In this document: positions 57,388-64,000 of the stretch, one piece after another
How positions within the stretch are numbered: the stretch's first letter is position 1
Layout of the letters: each line of letters begins with the position of its first letter
Source of the DNA: Chloroflexia bacterium SDU3-3
Lineage (GTDB): Bacteria > Chloroflexota > Chloroflexia > Chloroflexales > Roseiflexaceae
Direction: 5' to 3'
DNA: 64,000 nt
Assembly (NCBI GenBank): GCA_009268125.1
Contig: WBOU01000006.1
Coordinates: 62,001-126,000, forward strand
Position numbers and translations under genes: made by a program
The notes under the pieces: generated by a model
The model's input: only the letters and a program-made list of their open reading frames with translations
Told to the model about the DNA's origin: nothing
Database searches by the model: none

Positions 57388-57703
57388 AGAGATGAGCATG
57401 TGATGCACATGCCAACATTGAGGCGAAGATGCATGAGCCTCAGAACGAGGCCCACTCTCCCGAAGGAGGTAAAGGTTGCGTCTAGGACATGATTATGGGC
57501 CGCATATGCTCAGCGCTGTCAGCCACCATTGCTGGTGGGTTGTCCTTCCCCTCACGGGGCGAGTGTTCCTGGCTGCCGAGCTTAGCCGGTTCGCAGCTGA
57601 CGCCGACACCGCGCCTGGCTTTCTTTAGCGTTTCCACAATCGGAGCGCACCGCTCTTGTGCGCTGGTCCGGGTGCCATAGAACCCAAAAGGCACTACAAC
57701 ACA
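57388..57703 (+). ncRNA. Candidate structured guide-scaffold (tracr-like) RNA region
   Basis: About 315 bp without a gene between the HTH stop and the first GGGACAG motif. It holds the second two-hairpin element (57425-57470; stems 57437-57441/57447-57451 and 57457-57460/57465-57468). Further stems follow, such as CCACC-ATTGCT-GGTGG and CCCC-TCAC-GGGG. Near its end, GGCACTACAAC (about 57690-57700) can pair with GTTGCAGTGGC of the CRISPR repeat at 9 of 11 positions if the array is read on the minus strand. Position and anti-repeat resemble a tracrRNA; transcription is unproven. Confidence 0.4.
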
Positions 57704-57798
57704 GGGACAGGTAGCAGATTTGGGAGCATCGTATCATATGCACGGGCCTGTGGTCAAGCATCCACACAAAACACCCCTGCGATAAAACTACCTGTCCC
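57704..57798. repeat. 95-bp segment with 11-bp inverted repeats (MITE-like)
   Basis: GGGACAGGTAG (57704-57714) and its complement CTACCTGTCCC (57788-57798) bound a 95-bp noncoding segment. The same motif at 60084 and, with one base missing, at 51490 suggests transposase-binding ends rather than a terminator. Confidence 0.5.
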
Positions 57799-57891
57799 TA
57801 TGGTTACAAGGAACACAACACAAAGCAGCGCTCATGCGTCATGATGACGCTACGCATCGCACCACAACGAGCTAGGCAACCGTCACACCTA

Positions 57892-58655
57892 CCTCCACTC
57901 ATCACCATCCGCATTTGGCCACTGCAACCGAAGAGCCGCCCGGATCGCGTCGCTGATGACTTGCCTCCCCCATCACCATGCGCATTTGGCCACTGCAACG
58001 TTGAACTCGGCGAGGTGCGCAATAATCTCCTCGTCCTCCACTCATCACCATGCGCATTTGGCCACTGCAACCCGGCGGCGCGTCGCTGGCGGTGAAGGCG
58101 ACCGCGTTCCTCCACTCATCACCATGCGCATTTAGCCACTGCAACACCCAAACAACGGTGTCCCCGTCTGGGTGGGATACCTCCACTCATCACCATGCGC
58201 ATTTAGCCACTGCAACTTGTCTGTGGTGATACACAGAACACTCGGTATGCCTCCTCCACTCATCACCATGCGCATTTAGCCACTGCAACCATGACATGAA
58301 CCCCTCCTATCAAAGCGCATCATCCGCCTCCACTCATCACCATGCGCATTTAGCCACTGCAACCTTCCACCTCATCCCGGCCACGGGCGACGAGGGCTCC
58401 TCCACTCATCACCATGCGCATTTAGCCACTGCAACTTCGCATGCTGGGTGATGTCGGCGGTTTGCGTGGGAACCTCCACTCATCACCATGCGCATTTAGC
58501 CACTGCAACCTTCCACCTCATCCCGGCCACGGGCGACGAGGGCTCCTCCACTCATCACCATGCGCATTTAGCCACTGCAACTTCGCATGCTGGGTGATGT
58601 CGGCGGTTTGCGTGGGAACCTCCACTCATCACCATGCGCATTTAGCCACTGCAAC
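57892..58655. CRISPR. CRISPR array, 11 repeats and 10 spacers
   Basis: Repeats are 37 bp, beginning CCTCCACTCATCACC and ending AGCCACTGCAAC on the plus strand. They start at 57892, 57964 (36 bp), 58035, 58109, 58180, 58253, 58327, 58399, 58473, 58545 and 58619. Spacers are 34-37 bp. The first three repeats have TTTGG instead of TTTAG, and the first two carry further changes, so the low-coordinate end looks old. Spacers 9 and 10 repeat spacers 7 and 8 exactly, a 146-bp duplication. No cas1 or cas2 is in the window. Minus-strand reading gives a GTTGCAG start and puts the worn repeats at the distal end; plus-strand reading would end in GCAAC followed by a terminator. Confidence 0.97.
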
Positions 58656-58660
58656 CCTAG

Positions 58661-58688
58661 AAAATAAGGCTCTGGGAAGCCTTATTTT
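58661..58688 (+). terminator. Hairpin with T-tract directly beside the last CRISPR repeat
   Basis: An 11-bp stem (AAAATAAGGCT with AGCCTTATTTT) and a 6-nt loop begin 6 bp after the last repeat, with T-rich sequence on the plus strand. It would end a plus-strand array transcript or insulate the array from the recombinase gene; on the minus strand it would be part of the leader. Confidence 0.6.
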
Positions 58689-58923
58689 TAGAGCATGAGT
58701 ATCACATTTCTCGAAAATCGTTTTTTGCTCGGAAACCCTATCAAGTTGCGAAATGGCCTCATGTACGTGGTGGCCCGGTCACAGACCCTGGGCTTTACAT
58801 GATGTTCTGCTTCAACCAACCCATATCGTTAGCTAAGCATACTCACGGAGGTATATATGAGTGATCCCAGTGTACTCCTTCCGTCGCAACCCGCAAGAGG
58901 ATTTTTCCGTCATGTTGATCTGT

Positions 58924-58963
58924 GTAGAAACAGCTGATAATACATATTATCGGCTGTTTCTAC
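58924..58963. other. Near-perfect 40-bp palindrome, dif-like recombination site candidate
   Basis: GTAGAAACAGC-T-GATAATA, CA, then TATTATC-G-GCTGTTTCTAC: 19 paired positions (one T-G) around a 2-nt centre. The core GATAA-TACATA-TTATC resembles the arm-spacer-arm layout of Xer dif sites. It lies 150 bp upstream of the tyrosine recombinase start. Confidence 0.55.
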
Positions 58964-59039
58964 AATTCAGTCGAAAATCGCACTTGATTGCGGTGCATGT
59001 GTGCGCTTTATGCTGGCCGCTCTATCTAGCAGAAAAAAC

Positions 59040-59074
59040 AGCTGATAATATTGACGCTCGATTATCGGCCAGCT
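59040..59074. other. Second recombinase-site-like inverted repeat
   Basis: AGCTGATAAT and ATTATCGGCCAGCT are separated by 11 bp. It shares CAGCTGATAATA and ATTATCGGC with the palindrome 109 bp to the left, suggesting two related binding sites for one protein, probably the recombinase encoded next to them. Confidence 0.5.
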
Positions 59075-59115
59075 ATACTCACAATCAGCACCTTCTTGCA
59101 AGCCTGGAGATAGCC

Positions 59116-60072
59116 ATGGTAGAACAGGATCTTGTCGCACTCTGGGAGAAAGAGCTTATTGACCATGATCACGCGCAGCACACGCGGCGGGCCTATCTCC
59201 ATGCGGTGGCATCGTTTATCGCATGGTACGAGCGGCAAAACCATGAGCGATTTACACCCAGCGCGCTCACTCCGATCGATCTGGTTGGCTACCGCACCAT
59301 GCTCCAGCAGTCCCGCTCTGCGGCATCGGTCAACCTCCACATAGCCAGCCTGCGGGCATTTTGCCAGTGGCTCCTCAGCACCGGCCAGATCAACAGCAAC
59401 CCCGCCGCACGGCTACGTGCCGTAGCGCGCCAGGCAACCCTCGCCCCCCTGGCCCTTGCGCCCAGACACATCAACGCCATGCTCCGCGCCGCCCAGCAGA
59501 CCCGCCACCCAGCCCGCGACTATGCCATCATCCAGATGCTGATCCAGACCGGCATCCGCATTGCCGAGTGCAGCAATCTCCGCCTCGCAGATATCCGCCT
59601 TGGGGAGCGGCAGGGCGAGGTGCTGATCCGCGCAGGAAAAGGCAATAAGGCTCGCACCGTGCCGCTCAACGCCTCAATCCGCCAAGCGCTCGCCCTGTAC
59701 CTGGGGCCGCTATGGGGCGTAGACACAAGCATCAGGAGCATCGGGCTGGCGTGGCCGAGAGGAACAGCGCTTGAGCAGCCGCTATGGCAGAGCCAAAAAC
59801 GAGGTGCCCTCTCTGTGCGTGCCATTGCAACCATGATTGAGCACATCGTTGAAGGGCTTGCTCTGCGCGATCTGCTTCCGCAGGGAGTAAGCGCCCACAC
59901 GCTCCGCCATACGTTTGCCACAAACTACCTCAAAGATCATCCTGGCGATCTTGTCGGCCTCGCTGCGCTGCTCGGGCATAGCACCCTTGAGACAACGCGC
60001 ATCTATGTCCAACCATCCAACGAGGACCTTGCAGAACGAGTCGAACACACGCGGCTCAATGCCTACGAGTAG
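59116..60072 (+). CDS. Tyrosine recombinase (XerC/D-like integrase)
   Basis: 318 residues. The N-terminal SAM-like domain (DHDHAQHTRRAYLHAVASFI) is followed by a catalytic domain with Arg in QTGIRIAECSNLRLADI, Lys in RAGKGNKARTVPL, HxxR in HTLRHTFATNYL, His in LLGHSTLETT and the nucleophile Tyr in RIYVQPSNED, so all catalytic residues are present. GGAG about 8 nt upstream supports the ATG at 59116. It lies between the CRISPR array and the transposase homologue, with the palindromic sites upstream. It could integrate or excise the array-bearing segment or resolve cointegrates of the transposon. Confidence 0.93.
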   Translation: MVEQDLVALWEKELIDHDHAQHTRRAYLHAVASFIAWYERQNHERFTPSALTPIDLVGYRTMLQQSRSAASVNLHIASLRAFCQWLLSTGQINSNPAARLRAVARQATLAPLALAPRHINAMLRAAQQTRHPARDYAIIQMLIQTGIRIAECSNLRLADIRLGERQGEVLIRAGKGNKARTVPLNASIRQALALYLGPLWGVDTSIRSIGLAWPRGTALEQPLWQSQKRGALSVRAIATMIEHIVEGLALRDLLPQGVSAHTLRHTFATNYLKDHPGDLVGLAALLGHSTLETTRIYVQPSNEDLAERVEHTRLNAYE

Positions 60073-60075
60073 CAG

Positions 60076-60096
60076 TAACCGTAGGGACAGGTAGCA
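60076..60096 (+). repeat. 21-bp inverted repeat partner of 57788-57808
   Basis: GTAACCGTAGGGACAGGTAG follows the recombinase stop by 3 bp. The complement of 57788-57808 reads GTAACCATAGGGACAGGTAG, a 19/21 match in inverted orientation over the full 21 bp. The two copies bound a 2.3-kb segment holding the CRISPR array and the recombinase gene. Confidence 0.65.
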
Positions 60097-60198
60097 CAAC
60101 AGAACGGAAGAATCCTCTTGCAGTTATAACTTTCGCTCATATAATGAACCCATCCCAAAAACAAAACATCCTGATCTGCAAACAGAGCTGGTATAAGC

Positions 60199-62499
60199 AT
60201 GATCGACATAGACGGCTTAGATCCTCAGGCACTTCAGATCATTGGCCATCGGTATGAGATTCTCACCCAATTCTTCACGCCTATTACCGAGGCACAGCTT
60301 GGTGGGACGCCAACGCAGGCAGACAGCGATGCCCTGCGCCAGCGGCTCAGTACCACCGCCGTGAGCGAGGCAGAATACCTCGCGCTGGCGCAGCAGCTCG
60401 GGTTCGTTGATCGTGTGCGCCAGCGGCTCTACCTGCGCCTGTGGCGCACCCAGATGCTCAACCCCGACCGCTGGCCCAACTACTCACGCACACCGACTGA
60501 ACAGCGCCCGCGCTTCCTCGCCGATATCACCCAGCACCTCGCCTCAATACACGCAGCCGCTCCCGGAAGCGCACGAACCTGGGCGGCACAGCTCATCCAG
60601 CAGCAGATCAGCCGCGACGAGCATGCGGCATGGCACATCGCATCGGAGCTTGACCGCATCCCCTGGCACGCCAGCAGCCAAGCCCGCGAGATGCTCAGGA
60701 TGTGGGCGCAATTCGGAGATATCGGCCTCCTCAGCTCCTCGGAATACCCCAACACCGACGAGCTGATCCAGCTTGAGCAGCTGAGGCCAACCATTGTCCA
60801 AGGCCAGCCAGAGCCACAGCAGCTCATCGGGCAGATCCTAGCGGATATCATCGCCATCTACCAGACGATGCATAGCCCTCAGGTGCAGCAGGCATATCGC
60901 AAGCACTATGGAGAAAAGCGACGCGCATGGAACCAGAGCCTTTTGGTCCAGCCACCGCAGTCTCAGGAACGCCAAAAGGCCCAGGCCGACATCGCGCCAT
61001 TAAAGCCTATCATCCTGCCCATCCTCGCGCAGCAGCGCCAGTGCAGCCCGGCAGAGGCCGATGCGACGCTCAGCGCCTTCCTCGCAGGAGGCATCCCGGC
61101 AATGAGCACGCTCCATGGCCACCTTGCGCAAGACAGCATCGCAGAACAGCGCATTCAGCAGGCGGCGCTACCGCTCCTCAGGGCAGTTGCGCCCGCATCA
61201 CGGGACATCATCCTGGCACGCATGCTGGCGCTCCACCAAGCCGCCAGACAGATCGACAGCTACTTCCCCATCCTCAAGCTCATCACCGAGTCATTCTCTA
61301 GCAGGTTTCGCCGGAAACAACAGCATCGAGACATCCCTCCAGGCCTCGCCGAGGCATTTGCAGCACAAACGCAAATCAAAACAAGCAGCACCAGCCTCAT
61401 AACCAACTTCACCATCTACGGGCCGCTGGGGATGCTGAGTAAACGGGAGTGGAAAGCCGCTATCCACCCTCACCTGTGGTCATACCTCCACCTGATGAAG
61501 CTCGGCAGGCTCGAAGGCACACTGAGCGAGGAAAACGTCGTCACGCATGTCAACCGCTATGCGACCATGCTTGGTATCGAGCCGCTGCCGCGCCTGCTGG
61601 CGGTCGGCATTTACCATCATTTCCCCAAGCCATCCTACTACAACAGCGGTGATGGCAGAGGCATCGCGGGCGTACCGCTGCGAAAATCGCTCAAGCTCGC
61701 AGGCATCATGCGCCTCCACGAGCAGTGGATCGTCGTACCGATCAAACTTATGGTCAGCCTCGTCAACACTGCGCTTCACCCTATGAGCAAAGCATGCACG
61801 CTGCTGCTCGTTCTCGATGTCAGCAGCCAGAAACCTATGGGCTTCTGGCTTAGTCCCCACGCGCCCGATGGGAACGACGTGGGTCTAGCACTCTACGATG
61901 CCATCTTTCACCCACAGGCGCTCGGTTGGCCGCTGCGCGGCATCCCAGAGCAGATTCTCATCCCCACCAGCTGCGCGAAAAACAGCGCTCACATCAAACA
62001 TGCAGCAACATACCTCATCGCACAGCTCGGCACCACCGATGAACTACCGAATATCCTCAACAGGATCCCTGAGGCAAAGCAGTTCATTGCTAGGCTCCAG
62101 GAGCAGTATCAGTCACGTAAACTCACGAGTCACCGCTACGCCCCCAACCGCCAGATGACCATCCAGCAACTGGAGGATGAGCTGCGCGCCACGCTGATCG
62201 AGACCTGCTTCCCAGACCATCGGATCGAGCCGGTAATCGCAAGCCTACGAGCAGAAGGGTTCGCGCTCCCTGGCTATGACACACCTGCGGCGGGCTGGCT
62301 GCTCCCCGTCGAGGTAGAGCACGCTGTGACCATCCGCGATGGCGTCGAATTCGACCAAAGATTTTATACGAGTACTGCTATTGCGATTGAACCAGGTATA
62401 GATACGCATATTCGATGCTTGCCTTTACGAATTAAATATAGAGAAGGGATATTTATCGAATATATGACGGGCGTGCTTTATCTTACTATGTCTAGATAA
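60199..62499 (+). CDS. TnsB/Mu-type transposase homologue without catalytic acids
   Basis: 766 residues. The middle (about 505-640) has the shape of an rve/Mu core: HEQWIVVPIKL, TLLLVLDVSSQKPMGFWLS, DVGLALYDAIF and PLRGIPEQILIPTS. The C-terminus IRCLPLRIKYREGIFIEY resembles the Mu C-terminal barrel. Compared with the neighbouring transposase, the expected Asp of WxxD is Val513, the second Asp is near Thr590, and the Glu position near EAKQFIARLQ is not acidic. A DNA-binding, non-cleaving role is predicted. The last about 50 codons are abruptly AT-rich, like the gene that follows. The assignment is by pattern only; the N-terminal 450 residues are unrecognised. Confidence 0.5.
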   Translation: MIDIDGLDPQALQIIGHRYEILTQFFTPITEAQLGGTPTQADSDALRQRLSTTAVSEAEYLALAQQLGFVDRVRQRLYLRLWRTQMLNPDRWPNYSRTPTEQRPRFLADITQHLASIHAAAPGSARTWAAQLIQQQISRDEHAAWHIASELDRIPWHASSQAREMLRMWAQFGDIGLLSSSEYPNTDELIQLEQLRPTIVQGQPEPQQLIGQILADIIAIYQTMHSPQVQQAYRKHYGEKRRAWNQSLLVQPPQSQERQKAQADIAPLKPIILPILAQQRQCSPAEADATLSAFLAGGIPAMSTLHGHLAQDSIAEQRIQQAALPLLRAVAPASRDIILARMLALHQAARQIDSYFPILKLITESFSSRFRRKQQHRDIPPGLAEAFAAQTQIKTSSTSLITNFTIYGPLGMLSKREWKAAIHPHLWSYLHLMKLGRLEGTLSEENVVTHVNRYATMLGIEPLPRLLAVGIYHHFPKPSYYNSGDGRGIAGVPLRKSLKLAGIMRLHEQWIVVPIKLMVSLVNTALHPMSKACTLLLVLDVSSQKPMGFWLSPHAPDGNDVGLALYDAIFHPQALGWPLRGIPEQILIPTSCAKNSAHIKHAATYLIAQLGTTDELPNILNRIPEAKQFIARLQEQYQSRKLTSHRYAPNRQMTIQQLEDELRATLIETCFPDHRIEPVIASLRAEGFALPGYDTPAAGWLLPVEVEHAVTIRDGVEFDQRFYTSTAIAIEPGIDTHIRCLPLRIKYREGIFIEYMTGVLYLTMSR

Positions 62500-62537
62500 T
62501 GCGAGTATATAACGCGAATTAAGAAAAGGAGAATCCC

Positions 62538-64000
62538 ATGAAGGCAGATCAAGAAAACATTTCAACCAATGAATGCAAATCTATTCTCTCAACGTATACT
62601 ACTTCTCGCACCACTAAGAGTATTCACACATTGACAGAAGATGAGATGAAAAAGCTAGAAGAGAGGAATAAGGGATTACCTAGACTAATGCTTATAATGA
62701 AAACTATTGAGGAGCTAATCGTTTTAGAAAAACAGAATGGTGGCAATCTTCGAGGTACAGGAGCAAGAAAAGCTGCGGCGGAAAAACTGAATGTATCAGT
62801 ATGGACAATTGATAATTATATAAAAAGGTATAAGGAGAATCCAAGCATTGATGCATTTATCGATAAGAAGCGAGGTAGGAATATTGGAGACACGTTCACA
62901 TTAGAACAACAGCAGGTAATATCTTGGTTCTATCTCAATCGTCAAAAGTATATTATTACATCTGATAATGAAAAGATTATTCTTGAAGGGCTTGAAGATA
63001 CGATATATATAAAGAGTGTATTGGATATCTTATTACCCCTACCATATCATAGCTATGCTTCAATAAGACGATTCATAAGAATATTAGACAAAGATAAGGC
63101 TTTGATGAGTGAGTTCGCTCGTCATGGTGAGAGGCATGTTGCTTCTAAGATTCTTCCAGCACGTCGTAATGATGCTGCCTATGTTAATGAGCGTTGGCAG
63201 ATTGATGCTCGACCACTACCAATTTATATTATACATGATGGTATTAAATGCACTGTTACGCTATTACTTATTATTGATGATCTTTCTCAATATCCTATTC
63301 GTGCAAGGCTTATTCCTCGCAAAATACGTGACGAGGAAGGAATTCCAAGAAAATCTGATTTCACCGCAGCAGATGTTGGCATCTTGCTTGCGAGTGCGAT
63401 TTATTACAGTGGTATATGCCCCTCTGTTCTCTATAATGATCATGGAAGTCAACTTATTGCTATGGAAGATTTTCTTGGCGACATGTCGGAACAAAATCTT
63501 GCGGTTATACGAATGGCAAAGAGCATCCCTCGTCGTCCTCGAGGTCGAGGTAAAATCGAGAACATGCTGAAGCGATTTGACGAGCTTATATGTAACATTT
63601 ACGGTAACACTCTAAAGGTAACTGGGAAAGAGAGCCTATTTGATCTAGTAGAACGCGGTCATGATGCACTGGTTCATATTTCGCTTGAAGACTTTCAGAT
63701 ACGATGTGATGAGTTTATCAAGTTTCTCCGTGAAGAGCCACGTCGTCGTGGAGAAAAACAAACACGAGCCGAACTATGGTCAGCTTCAGAAAACATCCAA
63801 AAAGCACCGCCTATACGCGACCTTATGCGGCTTGTTCCGAACCGTATTACACGTGATACAGCTATCGATTATTGGAAGTTTCAGCTTGCGAATGAAGAAT
63901 ATGAGCCACGTCTTAAATCGGAGGAAGATCTCTATCAATGGGCCGTAGCAAGTGCTCGCAAAGAAAAAGTCCCTCTCCGCGCCGCAGAGCTGGACCAGGG
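62538..64000 (+). CDS. TnsB/Mu-family DDE transposase, intact but cut by window end
   Basis: The frame is open from the ATG at 62538 (AAAAGGAGAATCCC upstream) to the window end, 487 residues so far. An N-terminal HTH (RKAAAEKLNVSVWTIDNYIK) is followed by the DDE core: D223 in RWQIDARP, D301 in LYNDHGSQL and E341 in RGRGKIENM, with 39 residues between the last two. This matches TnsB/TniA-type transposases that cut and join transposon 3' ends. TnsC- and TniQ-like genes would be expected to the right. The gene is AT-rich compared with the CRISPR effector genes, so it may have a separate origin. Confidence 0.88.
   Translation, partial: MKADQENISTNECKSILSTYTTSRTTKSIHTLTEDEMKKLEERNKGLPRLMLIMKTIEELIVLEKQNGGNLRGTGARKAAAEKLNVSVWTIDNYIKRYKENPSIDAFIDKKRGRNIGDTFTLEQQQVISWFYLNRQKYIITSDNEKIILEGLEDTIYIKSVLDILLPLPYHSYASIRRFIRILDKDKALMSEFARHGERHVASKILPARRNDAAYVNERWQIDARPLPIYIIHDGIKCTVTLLLIIDDLSQYPIRARLIPRKIRDEEGIPRKSDFTAADVGILLASAIYYSGICPSVLYNDHGSQLIAMEDFLGDMSEQNLAVIRMAKSIPRRPRGRGKIENMLKRFDELICNIYGNTLKVTGKESLFDLVERGHDALVHISLEDFQIRCDEFIKFLREEPRRRGEKQTRAELWSASENIQKAPPIRDLMRLVPNRITRDTAIDYWKFQLANEEYEPRLKSEEDLYQWAVASARKEKVPLRAAELDQ

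Noticed and set aside
57836-57850. GCGTCA-TGA-TGACGC dyad before the CRISPR array
   Set aside because: Short, single occurrence, and no link to a transcription start or to the repeat; it could be chance.
51694-62499. Canonical type V-K CRISPR-associated transposon
   Set aside because: The effector is far longer than Cas12k, no TnsC or TniQ gene lies between transposase and effector within the window, and gene orientation and order differ. Only the logic is similar.

Overview
The window is mostly GC-rich DNA, punctuated by clearly AT-richer accessory segments. I see no rRNA or tRNA to fix its taxonomy. Remnants of a NACHT ATPase with a typical Chloroflexota-style C-terminus, large iterative biosynthetic genes, abundant GC-rich palindromic repeats and an interspersed TTCGTGTCTTCGTGGTAAA-type repeat fit a filamentous Chloroflexota bacterium (Herpetosiphon/Kouleothrix-like). 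That placement is an inference.

Region 1 (about 1-28,930) is a secondary-metabolite cluster. A long minus-strand gene train with overlapping stops and starts runs from 27,201 down to 4,167. It holds six DUF1702 (UnbL-like) paralogues, a one-module type I PKS (KS-AT-DH-KR-ACP), a discrete thioesterase, three tandem flavin-dependent halogenases, a GMC alcohol oxidase, an AzoR-like flavoprotein, a CPA2 cation/proton antiporter and a P450. A secreted protein and a LuxR/LAL regulator follow. Divergent from the train are an SCP2-domain protein and an NTF2-like/DUF302-like protein, with a palindrome between the two divergent units. DUF1702 is best known from enediyne clusters, but the enediyne PKS layout is absent, so the product should be something else, probably polyhalogenated.

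Region 2 (about 28,930-34,680) holds ordinary genes: DUF2461, an iron-siderophore-type binding lipoprotein with a Fur-like box, and a GH43-like protein. They lie among several families of short repeats.

Region 3 (about 34,680-51,490) is a defence island. An AT-richer qatABCD operon (KAP ATPase, QatB, QueC-like QatC, TatD-like QatD) sits between the broken N- and C-terminal ends of a NACHT ATPase gene. Next comes a helicase-methylase-ATPase (Hma-type) locus with a small HTH gene in front and a zinc-finger gene embedded. The centre of the methylase gene is AT-richer than its ends.

Region 4 (about 51,490-64,000, running off the window) is the most unusual part. A 1126-residue type V (Cas12/TnpB-like) effector has lost its RuvC acidic residues. 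It lies downstream, on the same strand, of an IscB-like protein that keeps its HNH nuclease but has lost at least two RuvC residues. Divergent from these is a double-HTH regulator flanked by two copies of a two-hairpin element. Then come an 11-repeat CRISPR array without cas1/cas2, a tyrosine recombinase preceded by dif-like palindromes, a TnsB/Mu-like transposase homologue lacking all three catalytic acids, and an intact TnsB/Mu-like transposase that continues past the window. This looks like a new combination of RNA-guided DNA-binding proteins with transposon machinery. It resembles CRISPR-associated transposons in logic but not in gene content or order.
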